Source: Yponomeuta sedellus (lineage: Eukaryota; Arthropoda; Insecta; Lepidoptera; Yponomeutidae). Taken from it: DNA of 64,000 nt. The stretch spans positions 5,465,535-5,529,534 of the forward strand of contig OW203726.1 of NCBI GenBank assembly GCA_934045075.1, written 5' to 3'. Below the pieces are notes generated by a model. The model was not told the DNA's origin. It worked only from the letters and a program-made list of their open reading frames with translations, and did not search any database. This document shows, one piece after another, positions 12,275 through 23,600 of this stretch. The position numbers were made by a program, and so were the translations under genes. The stretch's first letter is position 1, and every line of letters begins with the position of its first letter.

Positions 12275-12720
12275 AAAATAAGTATTGCTGAGACTCCACT
12301 GTCTGTTCGCCTGTCTGTCACCAAGATGTGTCTCAAGAACCGTGATAACTAGACGTTTGAAATTTTCACAAATGATGTATGATGGGGCTAACGAGACCCG
12401 TGTAATATGTCCATGAATATTTATAAGTTTTTTATACGAGTGTATCTGTTGCCGCTATAACAACGAATACAGACTAAAAAAATATTTTAGTGGGGCTCCC
12501 ATACAACAAACGGATATTTTGCGGTTTTTTCACTATATGCGTGAGTGTGAATATACACACTAGTTGTATATTCATTATAAAGGATTAAAATAAAATAATT
12601 ACTTGATGGGGGCTCCCATACAACAAACGTGATTTTTCTGCCGTTGTTTTGTTTATGTTCTATCGTAAAAAGGATAATACGTACAGACATCAAACTTGGC
12701 GTGATTGTGGGAATAGTCAC
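12275..12720 (+). repeat. Dispersed repeat interrupted by a SINE A tail
   Basis: The flanks (CTGTCACCAAGATGTGTCTC before and TGTTGCCGCTATAACAACGA after) read as one repeat, split at about 12,384-12,427 by the tail of SINE family A. A GGGGCTCCCATACAACAAAC word occurs twice (about 12,493 and 12,608). The long plus-strand frame that runs on to 12,985 has no recognisable domain and is not called as a gene. Confidence 0.5.
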
Positions 12721-13156
12721 TCGTATACGGGGCGTCCTACGGCAATGCCACATAGAGGTAAAGTACCTAGAATATTGTAGATGGAACATTTTACAGAAAG
12801 AAGACATTAGTTGTTCGTTAGTTTATCAGTTTAAGTCACATTTTTTAAATTCATTAGGTCTATCAATTGAAGCGTCTAAGCTTAAGCCAATAAATCAAAT
12901 TCCCTATCCCTATCGTGAGGGAATCGTTTTTAGCGCAGCCCTATTTGAACTAGCCCTCCAATCCCAACGCCAACAAGGTGTATAAGAGATATAGATAGTT
13001 TTATAATGTCTCTCTTTTTAAATTAATGTTGCTTGGCTGAAACAAGGGCAGTGAATATAAATTGTTTACGTCCGCAGGGAATCTTTCAATGTTGATTTAT
13101 GTAACCTAACATAGGTCGCTTCTTCTTCATCGAATCCTCATGACTGAGGGACGTGA

Positions 13157-13400
13157 CTATGTGGCATCTTCCGCCACCAGCGCTCTCCATACTCTCCGAT
13201 TATGCCCCAGATGTATGGCTGTTTGTAGGGTACCTACCGAAGCTTTTGTTATAGTGTCTGTCCAAAGCGTTGGTGCTCGTCCTCTGCTTCGTTTCCTGTT
13301 CGCGCGACCCGTGATAATAACATATTCCAGATTATCTGGCCCGCGTCGGACGGTATGTCCGAAGAACTTCAGGATGCCGTGAACACAGATTGCGGAAAGA
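13157..13400 (-). pseudogene. LINE ORF2 C-terminal remnant
   Basis: The minus-strand translation shows the C-terminal words common to insect non-LTR retrotransposon ORF2 proteins: FGHTVRRGPDNLE, then GRANRKRSRGRAPTLW and a following D-T-I-T-K stretch. Only about 80 residues remain and no reverse transcriptase core is present, so it is a 5'-truncated dead copy. Confidence 0.65.
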
Positions 13401-14359
13401 CTTAGGTCGCTAATTAAGTTGTTTAAACACAAAAATGGAATGGGACACAGTTTAATTCCTTTACAAATTAGGTTGACGAGGGGAATCGATTTCTTGTGGG
13501 CCGGTTTGCACCCCTTCGTAAGGATCACGCACATAATAATATATCGAACCTTCTAGGCGTCAATGGTATAAATACCCCATATGACCCGACCATTGTATCC
13601 GTCGTATAATGCAATTGCAGAGTCGAGGCCTTGGTCTCTGACTACCCTTCTGGGATACAGGCGTGAAATTATATTAAGTATGTTCATCCATACTCAGGTT
13701 GCTGGTTTTTTGCATAGGTAAAATTCAGAATGGATAATTGTTTTGCTGCTCCGATGAGTTTGGGTCTGCTGATTCATCGCATCCTGACTAAAGGAGTTCA
13801 TTCACACCTGTCTTAAAATTATTTTTGAGGAAATAATGGCATGCGATGCCGGCAGATGACTTGGACAAAAATCCGTTTCACAGCTTCACGGTTTATCCGA
13901 CTGCGGCGTAGCCCAAAAGGAAGGTATTGTATTTTTGGCTCGTATGTATGTCCAATTCTGTGTTCCCACATAACTCTTTAACGAATAGTCAAATTTTGAC
14001 AAATAAGATCTCAATCGATTTGCCCGAGTGTCATAGGCTTTATGAAATCAGAATAAATAGGACAAAAAAAAAATCAAAACGTCTAGAATGACATAAATAA
14101 AAAATTACCAACAACCCTACTGGGGGGGCACTTTCTGCAATGTCTTTGCGATGTACCTACCTGCCTAAGTTGGTCCCGCCTTTTTAGTAGTTAGTAAGAC
14201 CGGAAAGCTGGGAAAACCGTGAGAGGCTTCATAGTTTTCCATGCCACCCGCATGCGACTCTCCGCCACTATAATCAGACCAGGGCCTAGTTTCTGATAAC
14301 GCATTGAGGTACAATGACGTCAATGACCATTGCTTGATCATGGCGATTTAACTTCGTCG

Positions 14360-14470
14360 GCGTCAATGGTGTGAAAAAACGCGTCACGTGACCCGACGAT
14401 GTATCTGTCCTGGTACTATAATGCACTTCAAGAATCGAGGCCCTGACCATTAGACTATCTGGTTGGGGGT
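14360..14470 (-). mobile_element. tRNA-like SINE fragment (pair with 13,555-13,650)
   Basis: Minus-strand A-box-like AGATAGTCTAATGGTCAGGG leads into CCTCGATTCTTGAAGTGCAT and a GTCGGGTCA stretch. A diverged relative lies at 13,555-13,650 (shared ATAATGCA and GAGTCGAGGCC words). Too eroded for a confident class. Confidence 0.4.
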
Positions 14471-14559
14471 CTGCCCACACTGCGGCGGAAATAATCTTAT
14501 CAAAAAGAAATTATAGCCTTGAGAACAGTTTATATGAAAAGGAAGACAAAAGTAAGACT

Positions 14560-14770
14560 CACTTCGCACTAATATTATAAAGGTGAAAGTTTGTGTGTGT
14601 ACGTTTCTTACTTCTTCACGTCTAAACGGCTGGAGCAATTCTAATAAAATTTGGTATGGAGTTAGCTGACATCCTGGATAAACACATAGGCTACGTTTCA
14701 CTCCGGGAAAAAATCTTGTTCCCACGGGAAATCGATAAACCGCGGGCAAAACCGCGGGGCACAGCTGGTG
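14560..14770 (+). mobile_element. Lep1/Helitron-like non-autonomous fragment
   Basis: It begins CACTAATATTATAAAGG, then GTTTGTGTGTGTACG, GATTAACAC-like ATAAACACATAGGCTACG and ends around CGCGGGCAAAACCGCGGGGC. This layout is typical of the lepidopteran Lep1-type elements that have been linked to Helitrons. A second type is at 44,700-45,045. Confidence 0.5.
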
Positions 14771-14936
14771 AGGCTATAATTTCTTTTTTACTCGGTTACT
14801 CTAAGTTGAACCATGTTTGTGTCCTTTAAATTATGTATAATGGCAAAGACTAATAGCGATCCGGATTCCCGTTTGAATGCGAATTTCTCCTTGAAGGAAA
14901 CTCATATCATCCATACACTGGTTGACCCCTATCTAT

Positions 14937-15145
14937 GTCTGTTAGCTTTTAAAATATACCTACCTTAATATGCTCTGGAGTAGGCATCGTTTTCGCCAAT
15001 TTTCGCCGGTTTTCGTACTGATTTCGAAATTAAGTGTCATATTATTTCTGATTTCGAAATTAAGTGTCACAGTAGGTAGTTCCGATATTTCTATTACACG
15101 AATATATCCGATAGTAGCCGAGGTATATTCTAAAAGCTAACAGAC
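14937..15145. mobile_element. MITE family E, copy 1
   Basis: 209 bp bounded by inverted repeats GTCTGTTAGCTTTTAAAATA and its counterpart ending GCTAACAGAC. It shares the interior words TATTTCTATTACACGAAT, CCGATA and TAGCCGAGGT with the copy at 16,786-17,008. A TAT flanks both sides. Confidence 0.7.
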
Positions 15146-15755
15146 TATACCCAGTTGCGTCACGTCACGGGCGACTTTGTTTTCAACTAACGTGTAAATT
15201 AAGTATGTGCTGACGATTGGACGTAGCCGAATAAATTGTGATGTGCTGTCTAAAAATTTACTGACTAAAACACAAATTTAATTACAAAACATAACATCCC
15301 TGACCCTAAAAATCGTCGAAAACTCATCCCGACTGTGCAGATTTTTTATCACGTTACGTGTCGGTCATCATAACATCTGAATAGTTTTTTTAGCTGTAGA
15401 TTACTAATATACTATAAGTAGTTAACTTGCTTACAGTAGTGTTTGTCTTATTTACTGGTTGCAATATGATTCCGTTCTACCTTGTGACCATTACGGAACC
15501 AAATTAAAATCTACCTACTTACATATTTCGTCGGCGAGTTCCATTGAGTAAGTCATTATTACAGTTAATTTAGACTTGCTTTATAATTATAAATTCGTTT
15601 CAATTTAAGTAGGTGGGTAAATAGGTACCTACTGCACTAACGAGTAACAGCAACATTAAAAAAGAAAATAAAGAAGAACGCTTTTCTAGGCTAAAGCCTA
15701 CACAACGTAGAAAACGAAAAAACAAAACTAAAAACGTGTTCTAAAAACAACTCAC
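15146..15755. other. Gene-free stretch, nothing recognised
   Basis: No exon or repeat could be supported. Confidence 0.3.
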
Positions 15756-15890
15756 CGATAACACTCGCAAAGCTAAGCGGCAACGGGACTCTACGCCCAG
15801 CCACTTGCACTGTTAAACGACCACTTTTAAAAACCAACCAACTCACTTTCAAAATCCACCAGAAAAAAAAACATCGAACGCGAAAAATAA
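15756..15890 (-). other. Possible 5' UTR exon with GTGAGT donor
   Basis: Reading the minus strand, a GC-richer stretch ends in GAGTGTTATCG followed by a consensus GTGAGT donor at 15,755. An initiator-like ACAGTGCAAG lies about 60 nt upstream. It contains no convincing start codon. It could be the leader exon for the coding exon at 782-867 or for an unseen gene. It lies about 1.75 kb from, and divergent to, the first coding exon of the transporter. Evidence is splice-site and composition only. Confidence 0.2.
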
Positions 15891-16785
15891 AGTTTCACCA
15901 AAAAGTTTTCATTCAAAATTTTCGTATATTTTTCGCAACCGATATACCTGTATCGTCTGAGTAACCCACGGCCGTACTAAGCTGATTTGATCTGTCAGGG
16001 ACTCTGCTGCTGTTCCCCACTCTGTCTTTCCACTCCTAATACCATGTGGGGGAATGAGACAGCCAAGCAGTGGAATGCATGAACATAAGTATGATGTTAG
16101 CGTATTGCTGTTTCACTTGCTAATGTTAGTTCGTAATAGGTTAGAGAAGGATGCACGATGCTGTAGGCTGTTGGAGGTTCACGAGTTCACTGGGAATGTG
16201 CGCGGCAACATTGTAGAAAATCGCTTTGTGAAAAATTGAGGCTTTCATTGTTAAGGCGATGTACAATTTACAAGACTTATAAGTACAGTGGGCACTTTAA
16301 TAACCTTGACACCCGTGGACTCTTCTCAGTTACGTTACGGGTGACTTTACTACTAAAATATAAATTATGCCAAACAATAGACTTAATGTTGATATCTATG
16401 TCTAGTTGACTCGCCAAAACATGTGTCGCCAGCATGCGATGATTGTGCTCTTTAAATTTACAAAACTTGATCTACTCTAATTTTATACAGTTAAGTTTGT
16501 GAATATTTAAAGCGCTTTTCCAAGGTTCCATATCCTCGGTGAACATTTTACTTATTTCCATAAGTTCCATCCACTTATAACTAGATGATTACCTACAGTA
16601 TTTGAATCGTATTTGCCGTAACGAAACCCAGTATAGTGCGTGGATTATCGACAGCACCAATTTTTGTAAATTCTTCGAGTTATAGATATGTAGATAGGTA
16701 GAGAACACTGATTCACTGCTCGCACTGATTTGGTAGCCACCTTATAGTCATTATACTAATACGAAACATTATACAGGACATTAGA

Positions 16786-17008
16786 GTCTGTTAGCTTTTA
16801 GAATATACCTCGGGCTCTAGATAGGCTTCGGTTTTCGCCGAAAGCACACGAGTGTAATACTACTCTGCTACTGCTCTGAATAAAACTTTTCTTCACTATT
16901 TTGAAAAGTTATGCTAAGTTAAGTGTCATATTAGTTTAGATATTTCTATTACACGAATAGGTATATCCGATACTAGCCGAGGTACCTATATTCTAAAAGC
17001 TAACAGAC
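16786..17008. mobile_element. MITE family E, copy 2
   Basis: 223 bp with the same GTCTGTTAGC/GCTAACAGAC termini as 14,937-15,145. The interior is partly different, including an extra stretch around TAATACTACTCTGCTACTGC. Confidence 0.7.
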
Positions 17009-17635
17009 TGTTCATAAGAAATACTCGTAGCATATACAAAGGCGAGCCAAAAATAATAGTGAAAATAAAGACGATCACTAAAAAGTTAAATGCCCGACTC
17101 AATAACATTGTTAATTGTTTTTGTTTGTATGACATAGGGATAGCTGATAATGTTAACAGTTTGAAACAAAGTCTTATGTATGAGTAAGCAGAGAATCAGA
17201 AACTCAATACTTTTTATATGGATACCGTTTTCGTAATAGTAAGTAAAAATGTTTCAAAAGCTGTTAATGATTTTCTGAAAAAAATATTATTTACAAAATA
17301 AAAATTCTGCAAAAACGTTTTTTTCCCAATAACAGAATGTTATCTAAGCCTTAACGGCCTGCTCCCACGCATAACAATAAGACTCGAGACTCTAAAAACG
17401 CTATAACAAAGACTAAAATTCCTCAACAGATAGCCTTTTTCCATCATCAGGTTCAACGTTTACCATGAATGTAGTTACAGAATAAACTTGGCAACGTCGC
17501 ATCTCACTACAGATTGAAATTAAGTTAGCTACAAGTACCTCAGTTTCAAAGTTGTGTGGTGCGGGAAGGCTGTATCGCCTTTGGCGGAAAATGCATTTGT
17601 TTTTGTACTAATTTCGAATCGATTTTCATTTCAAT

Positions 17636-20600
17636 ATGATCGGCAGCGACTACACTTTGGAGTTACACAATGTCTACCATTCCGGACAGGTAAGCGAGTG
17701 TTTAAATTAATGTTATCACATTTTATACACAGTAATTAATAGAATAAGAAAAGTTATAGACTAACTTAATATAATTCGGGCATATTCCACACTTATATTA
17801 ATTATTGACAAGCAAAAATAAAAATAGATCTCTATAGAATCTAGAGGATCCCGGGATATAGAGATAGAAGAATCTCTAGATCCCGGAAGAAAGTTGCGAC
17901 GTCCCGTTGAAGTCTTTTATATGGGAGAATTTATCGGCTCAAGGTAACCGAAATCATGACGTCTTTCCTTCCCGAGATTTTGCTATTTTAATGCAGAAAG
18001 TTCAAAAAACATCTATTCCTTATAATAAAACAATTGCTTACTACGGTAGTTGTGTAGTTTAGGAAAGAGAAGAAACGTTCAGATTTGCTAACATAACATT
18101 GGCAGGCGTTGTTTACAAACACGCTTAGCAACATTTACACACACGACTTACTTCTTTTTACTAATAATTATTGAACAATAGATGAAGTCTCTTTGTACAT
18201 TATTATTTGTTATTATTTATAATCTTCACCACGTACGTTGGTACGTTCTGGTCCCAAATTAGTTAACTCCCTGTGCTTTGGTAACCAGGCAAGGACTTCA
18301 CAAACATTTAAACACATCCAGGCTGAGACCATTTGTACAAATGTAGGTATAGCGGCCCGAAATGGCGGCGGGACTCGAACCCACGACCTCCGGCATGGTA
18401 TCAGACGTGACACCGGTAGGCCAACAAGGCAGTCGAATTATGTCATGTAAAGGACATTGACCACTTTCGGCTATGCGTGAACAGCATGTTCATAATGATA
18501 CAAAGTAATAAATGGTCATTATTAATAAAAACACGAATATTTTTTATATTTACGGAGTAACCATTTAAACGATAAAAACAATCAATTTAATAAGTTTTCT
18601 TCCTGTCTTTTTTTGCTACTTTCGGCTATGGTGTTGCCAGTACTAATTATTAATTTATTATCGATTGGGAAATAATTCATATCATGATTTATGTTATGTT
18701 CTTTTTAGTGTGTTTTGTAAACAATGAGGTGTGTTTTGTAAACAATGTTTTGTGTGGAATTAATAAATAGGCAAAAGTGTATCAATTAATATCTTTAGCT
18801 TCTGAAAAACCCCTCACGAGCAAATGAAAAGAAATACAACAAGAATCGAACCGGAAATCGATTACTTTTTATCTGGCAACAAAAAAAAACTGTCAATAGT
18901 GTCAATCACAAACTGTTTTGTCATATTTTAAAAACTTTTTTTTTTTTTGTGATTAGGTGAGTTAAATTTTTTTAGTTTTAAAACATGTACGTATTCCTAA
19001 AAAACTTGAAACTTTTAAAAATGGATGCCAATGGCGTCTTTCATCTCAACAAGAATGTCGATCCAGCAAAATATTTTTTTTTTTTACGTTCAATGGTTAC
19101 AACAAAGAAAGCAAAATTATTTGTTTAAAAATAAATAAGAATTATTGACCAAGTTATCTTTTTACTGATATTCTGTTCACATTTAGCCCGATGCTCAAAC
19201 AAAATGGTCAATATCCTTTCTATTTAATCTGTCAAATAAAAACGATAGACAAAAAACATGGGCTGAAAACAATCTTAGAAAATAACCACCATAATCCTCA
19301 TCAGTATTAAACCTCATAGTTACATATTAAACGGGTCAAATCGCGATTATTTATTAGGTATAACGTAATTACATTATTTCCCGACGTTTCGGCAGCGTTA
19401 CAGTTGCCGTGGTCTCGGGCAGACTCAATATATAACTATGTATGAGTATCGCGAATCATTAAGAAATAGCATTAAACCTCATCTACCTTAACCTTTCTAA
19501 TAAAAACAGTAAACATAGCATGAAAACATTCTTGCGGGAAACCAACCCTAATTTCCATCAACCTAAAGCTGTATTTCCCTCACAGGTGGAGCCAGGCAGC
19601 GTGCTACAGAAGCTAACAGGTGGCGTGAAGACCGGCGTTATCCTGAAGGATGTCTCCTTCACCACACACAGCGGGGAGGTCACCGCTATTCTGGGCTCAA
19701 AGGGTGAGAAGCCGAATGATATAACAGACACTCACGTATGTTCGGAATAGAAGTTTGATTTGGAACGCGTTTCGGAACGCGTTCTATGACTTGACAGCTG
19801 ACATATAAACAGCAAATATATAGGTCCGTAGGTACTAAGCGAACATAGCACCTTGAACAAGCTAGAGGTTGCTTCCTAGCGCTGGCTCTAGCCCATCTGG
19901 GGTCTGGGTGCAATAATTAATCTGACGTCTTCAGCACAATGAATTACTGGTTTTCTCCATTAATAGACTTCAAAAAAAGGAGGAGGTTCTATAAATTTAT
20001 TTATGTAGGTTCAAAAAAAATCTTTACCATACCTACCGTTCATAAAATTTAAAAAAACCGTCACTATTGTAAGTAGTACAGAAAAATGTTTGTCAGGATG
20101 GTGGCACGTGGCAAACTACCTTAGAAATTAGGTTTGATTTCATGTATTTATGTATAGATACCATTATGGCGCTTTGGCGTGCCTGGTGGTGGCGTAATTC
20201 GCGCCACCAATGAAATAAAATACATAAATAATTTTATATTACATACGTTTTTTTCAAAAAAATTGCGTCAAAAATCTTAATATCTGTGATAATTAGGTAT
20301 ATTTAGAACATACAGCCTAGAACCTACGGGTGAAGTATGGCCTACCCTTCCTGCGATGCAGGAAGATACTCGTGCCCTAGCAGTGGGGACATACAAGGGT
20401 CGATATCGATCGATCGACAGCCTAGAACGTAGCATCGACATCTTAGGCCTTGACGATTTCCGCTAAAATCGGTCGTTTTAACTACTCTCTTAATAAATCG
20501 TCGTAAATGTGCATTTATGACGAAATTATGCCTGTATGAAATCAGTAGCATTATAACATCTTCACCGTCAGATCCAGTCAGCTTCATCAAGGACATAAGA

Positions 20601-23600
20601 CTCCAAAACCGGAGCTAATATAAAATGTGGCCTAATTTACGCTTTCGATTCAATCTGAGCCTGTTCATTGAACATCCTAATCTTATTGTACCCAACAGGC
20701 AGTGGCAAGCGCGCACTCCTAGACGTGATCGCCCGCCGTGTAGCCTCCAAAGGCCACATCCTTCTGGAAGGCGTACCCTTGGAGGAGGACCAGTTCAGGA
20801 GCACATGCGCTCTAGTCCGTCACTCGACTCGGCTGCTACCGGGGCTGACGGTGCAGCAGACTCTAGCGCTGTCTTTGACCAAGGTAACACCGGGAAAAGT
20901 GACCAGGATATTGATAGATCAGATGGGCCGGGCCGGGTCGTGAAAATTTTGCTTTATTTCAGCGAGTATCGCGAATCATTAAGAAATATTATTTGACTGC
21001 CTCGTTGGTCTAGTCGTTGGGGCGTTTAGGTACTAGGACAGAGGTAGTGGGTTCGATACCCACTGGGAGCTGCCGTACACGTGTCTAAGTGGCCTCAGTC
21101 AGTGTATTTTCACGTTTGTGACGTCCTTGCCTGGTATCCTAGTTTGGGACCAGGTCAAGTGATTGTGTTGTGTGGACCATATTATGATATTTTATTAGGC
21201 ACAAATGTTTAAAAATGAGTTAGAAAATCAGCGAGTGTTCACTTGAGCTTGAGACTCGTTGTCTGGAGTAATGGGTTCCGTATTTGTGTGTTTGATTTGT
21301 GTATGTGTGTGAATAAGGCATCATCTTATCTTATTTAGAACTTCAATAAAATGTCAAATGGTTTTAGTTTAATTGATGAAACTAGAACTTAGGAACTAGT
21401 TCGCTTTTATCTTTTCTCATGGCTGTCGTAAAATATTGTCATCACTCTGTTTGATGTCAAAAGAACTTTTTTTTGCAATTTCTTTCTATCCTAACTCATT
21501 AATCGCCTATAGTCTTGTCTAACACGTCACATTAGCGAAATTGTACTGGAGGATCAGTGCAGTGAGTCCATACAGCAGAATCGGCTTTTAAAATACTTGG
21601 TATTCCGTAAAATACATAAATTAGGCACAACACCATAGTTTACTCAGAGGGTTTCCCGAGAGTCTTCAAATAGACATTGCTAAGTGTTTCATACTTTTAC
21701 AGATATCGGGTTACCTCAAGTCGTCGAAGGTGAAGCAGGTGATGGGCGACTTGGCTCTGTCTCAGGTGGCACACAGGGACGTCACTAAACTGACTAAGAG
21801 CGAGTATCGGCGACTCATAATCGGAGTTCAACTCATTCGGGATCCGAGTAAGTTACTGCCTCTGTAGAATAAGAATATGTACTTATTTGCTAAAGCATGG
21901 TAATTACAAATAATGTAGGTGATAACTTAAAATTATGGCACAGGCGTGCTCTACGTCTCAGGATGCGTAAATATTACTTTTGCTTGAGAATACAAAAGCC
22001 TCCTTGTTATCGTTCTGGCAGTTGGATTTAAACCCATATGACAATACGAAATAAAGAGCTTTGATCGTCGTCGTCGTCAGGCTGTAATAGTCCACTGCTG
22101 GACAAAGCCCTCCCCTAATGAGTGCCATAGCCTGCAATTTTTCGCAGATCGTCATTCCACCTCGTTAGAGGGCGTCCTACGCTACATTTGCCGAGTCGTG
22201 GTCTCCACTTTGATCGTAGATGATTTCCATTCAGAGTTTAACAAGTAAAGGTGTTCAAAAAAGGGGCTCTCCATTTATCAGTCTATCCATCTATCTCATC
22301 CAACCATCCGAATTATAAAGAAAACGGAGTAAAGTGCATGCATACTCGTATGAAGTGGTGTTGACTCTACTTGTATTACCCATTTACTTCTTTTCTAGTA
22401 ATCCTACTGCTGGATGAACCAACTTGGGACCTGGACCCCCTCAACACGTACCTGGTCATATCTATCTTGTCCAACGCAGCCAAGAAGTACGGTACCGCTA
22501 TCATCCTGACCATGGAGAAGCCCAGATCTGGTGAGTGAGGATGAAACACCCATAATGGGATTGGATTTCCTTGATTTGTAGATCAATATCCTACCGTCAA
22601 GTTGACATTGCGGGAACCGACGATCAGTCGGTGATACTTCGAAATATTGAGACGGGTGGGTTCATTTTCCCCTCGTCCTTACACTTTTTTTTTCACGTAG
22701 CCTCTATGTTTGTGTCCCACTGCTGGGCAAAGGCCTCCCCCAATTCAGTCCAGAGTTTTCTGTCCTGGACCACCTCAGACCACTCCGGCAGATGGTTGTC
22801 GATATCATCTCTCCTTACACATTCCTAATATAAAATGTATAGTACGTAAGTACGTGTGGTCAACGCAACTTCACGCGTCTAAATGGACGCAATGTTAGTC
22901 GACCTCAGATAGGAGACGTCAATTCAAAAAGACATACAGAAACTCATGCTTATCTCCCGGGGTAGACAGAGACGAGTTGGCTACTTGTCATCAAATAAAA
23001 AATGTTTCATTCAATATATTTAGTGTGGTGGCAAAACCTATTTTGCAGAGAATAACATTTTATTTTAAAACCTATTTAGAGGCTAAAACCTGCGACCTCT
23101 GGCGAACCGTGCCAGCGCTCTCCCAACCTATTTAGACTCTAAATAGGTTTTTAAAATTGTCCTTAGCACAGTTTAATACGGATACTTTATTTTTTTCTTT
23201 TTATTTCATTTATTTATATATCTTGTACCTATCTCATGTTAGGTTACGCATGTATCTCAAAAACGAATCGTTGCCAAACTGTGTATCAGTTTGTCGGCGA
23301 AATATAGGGCACTTCTTATTTCATCTTATTCTAAGGCTGACAAGCACCACTCCCGCAAACGTGGACATAAAAGCACCTAATTCGTTATAAATATTCTACT
23401 GTAGGTACACTGCTGAAATTATCAAGTAGGTTGTTTAATGTTTTTTTTTTAGATATACAGGAAAGAGCAGTTAAACAAGTTCATTTTAAGCTTTAAAAGT
23501 GACGCCGAAAGTGTTTATTACTTTAATGTCTAGTCTCAAAAACCTGAATGGTCCAGATCATACATCACGTATGTTGTATTTTTAAAAATCCAGTCTTTAT

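Larger units (their letters stand above)
17690..19585. other. Transporter intron 1
   Basis: 1.9 kb. It holds a SINE C copy (18,226-18,436), a family G fragment at 19,320-19,470 and otherwise AT-rich unique-looking DNA. The palindromic stretch at 17,830-17,895 contains clustered TCTAGA, GGATCC and CCCGGG words. Confidence 0.5.

Noticed and set aside
12629..12985. 118-codon plus-strand frame
   Set aside because: It begins in a dispersed repeat, has no recognisable domain and no paired splice sites.
17830..17895. Cluster of TCTAGA, GGATCC and CCCGGG resembling a cloning-vector polylinker
   Set aside because: The order is close to a common polylinker but differs by a base. The words recur in a local inverted/duplicated pattern, and the flanks are ordinary AT-rich intron-like DNA with no further vector sequence.
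20625..20996. 123-codon frame overlapping transporter exon 3
   Set aside because: Wrong frame. The phase-consistent frame gives the Walker A continuation (SGKRALLDVIARR).
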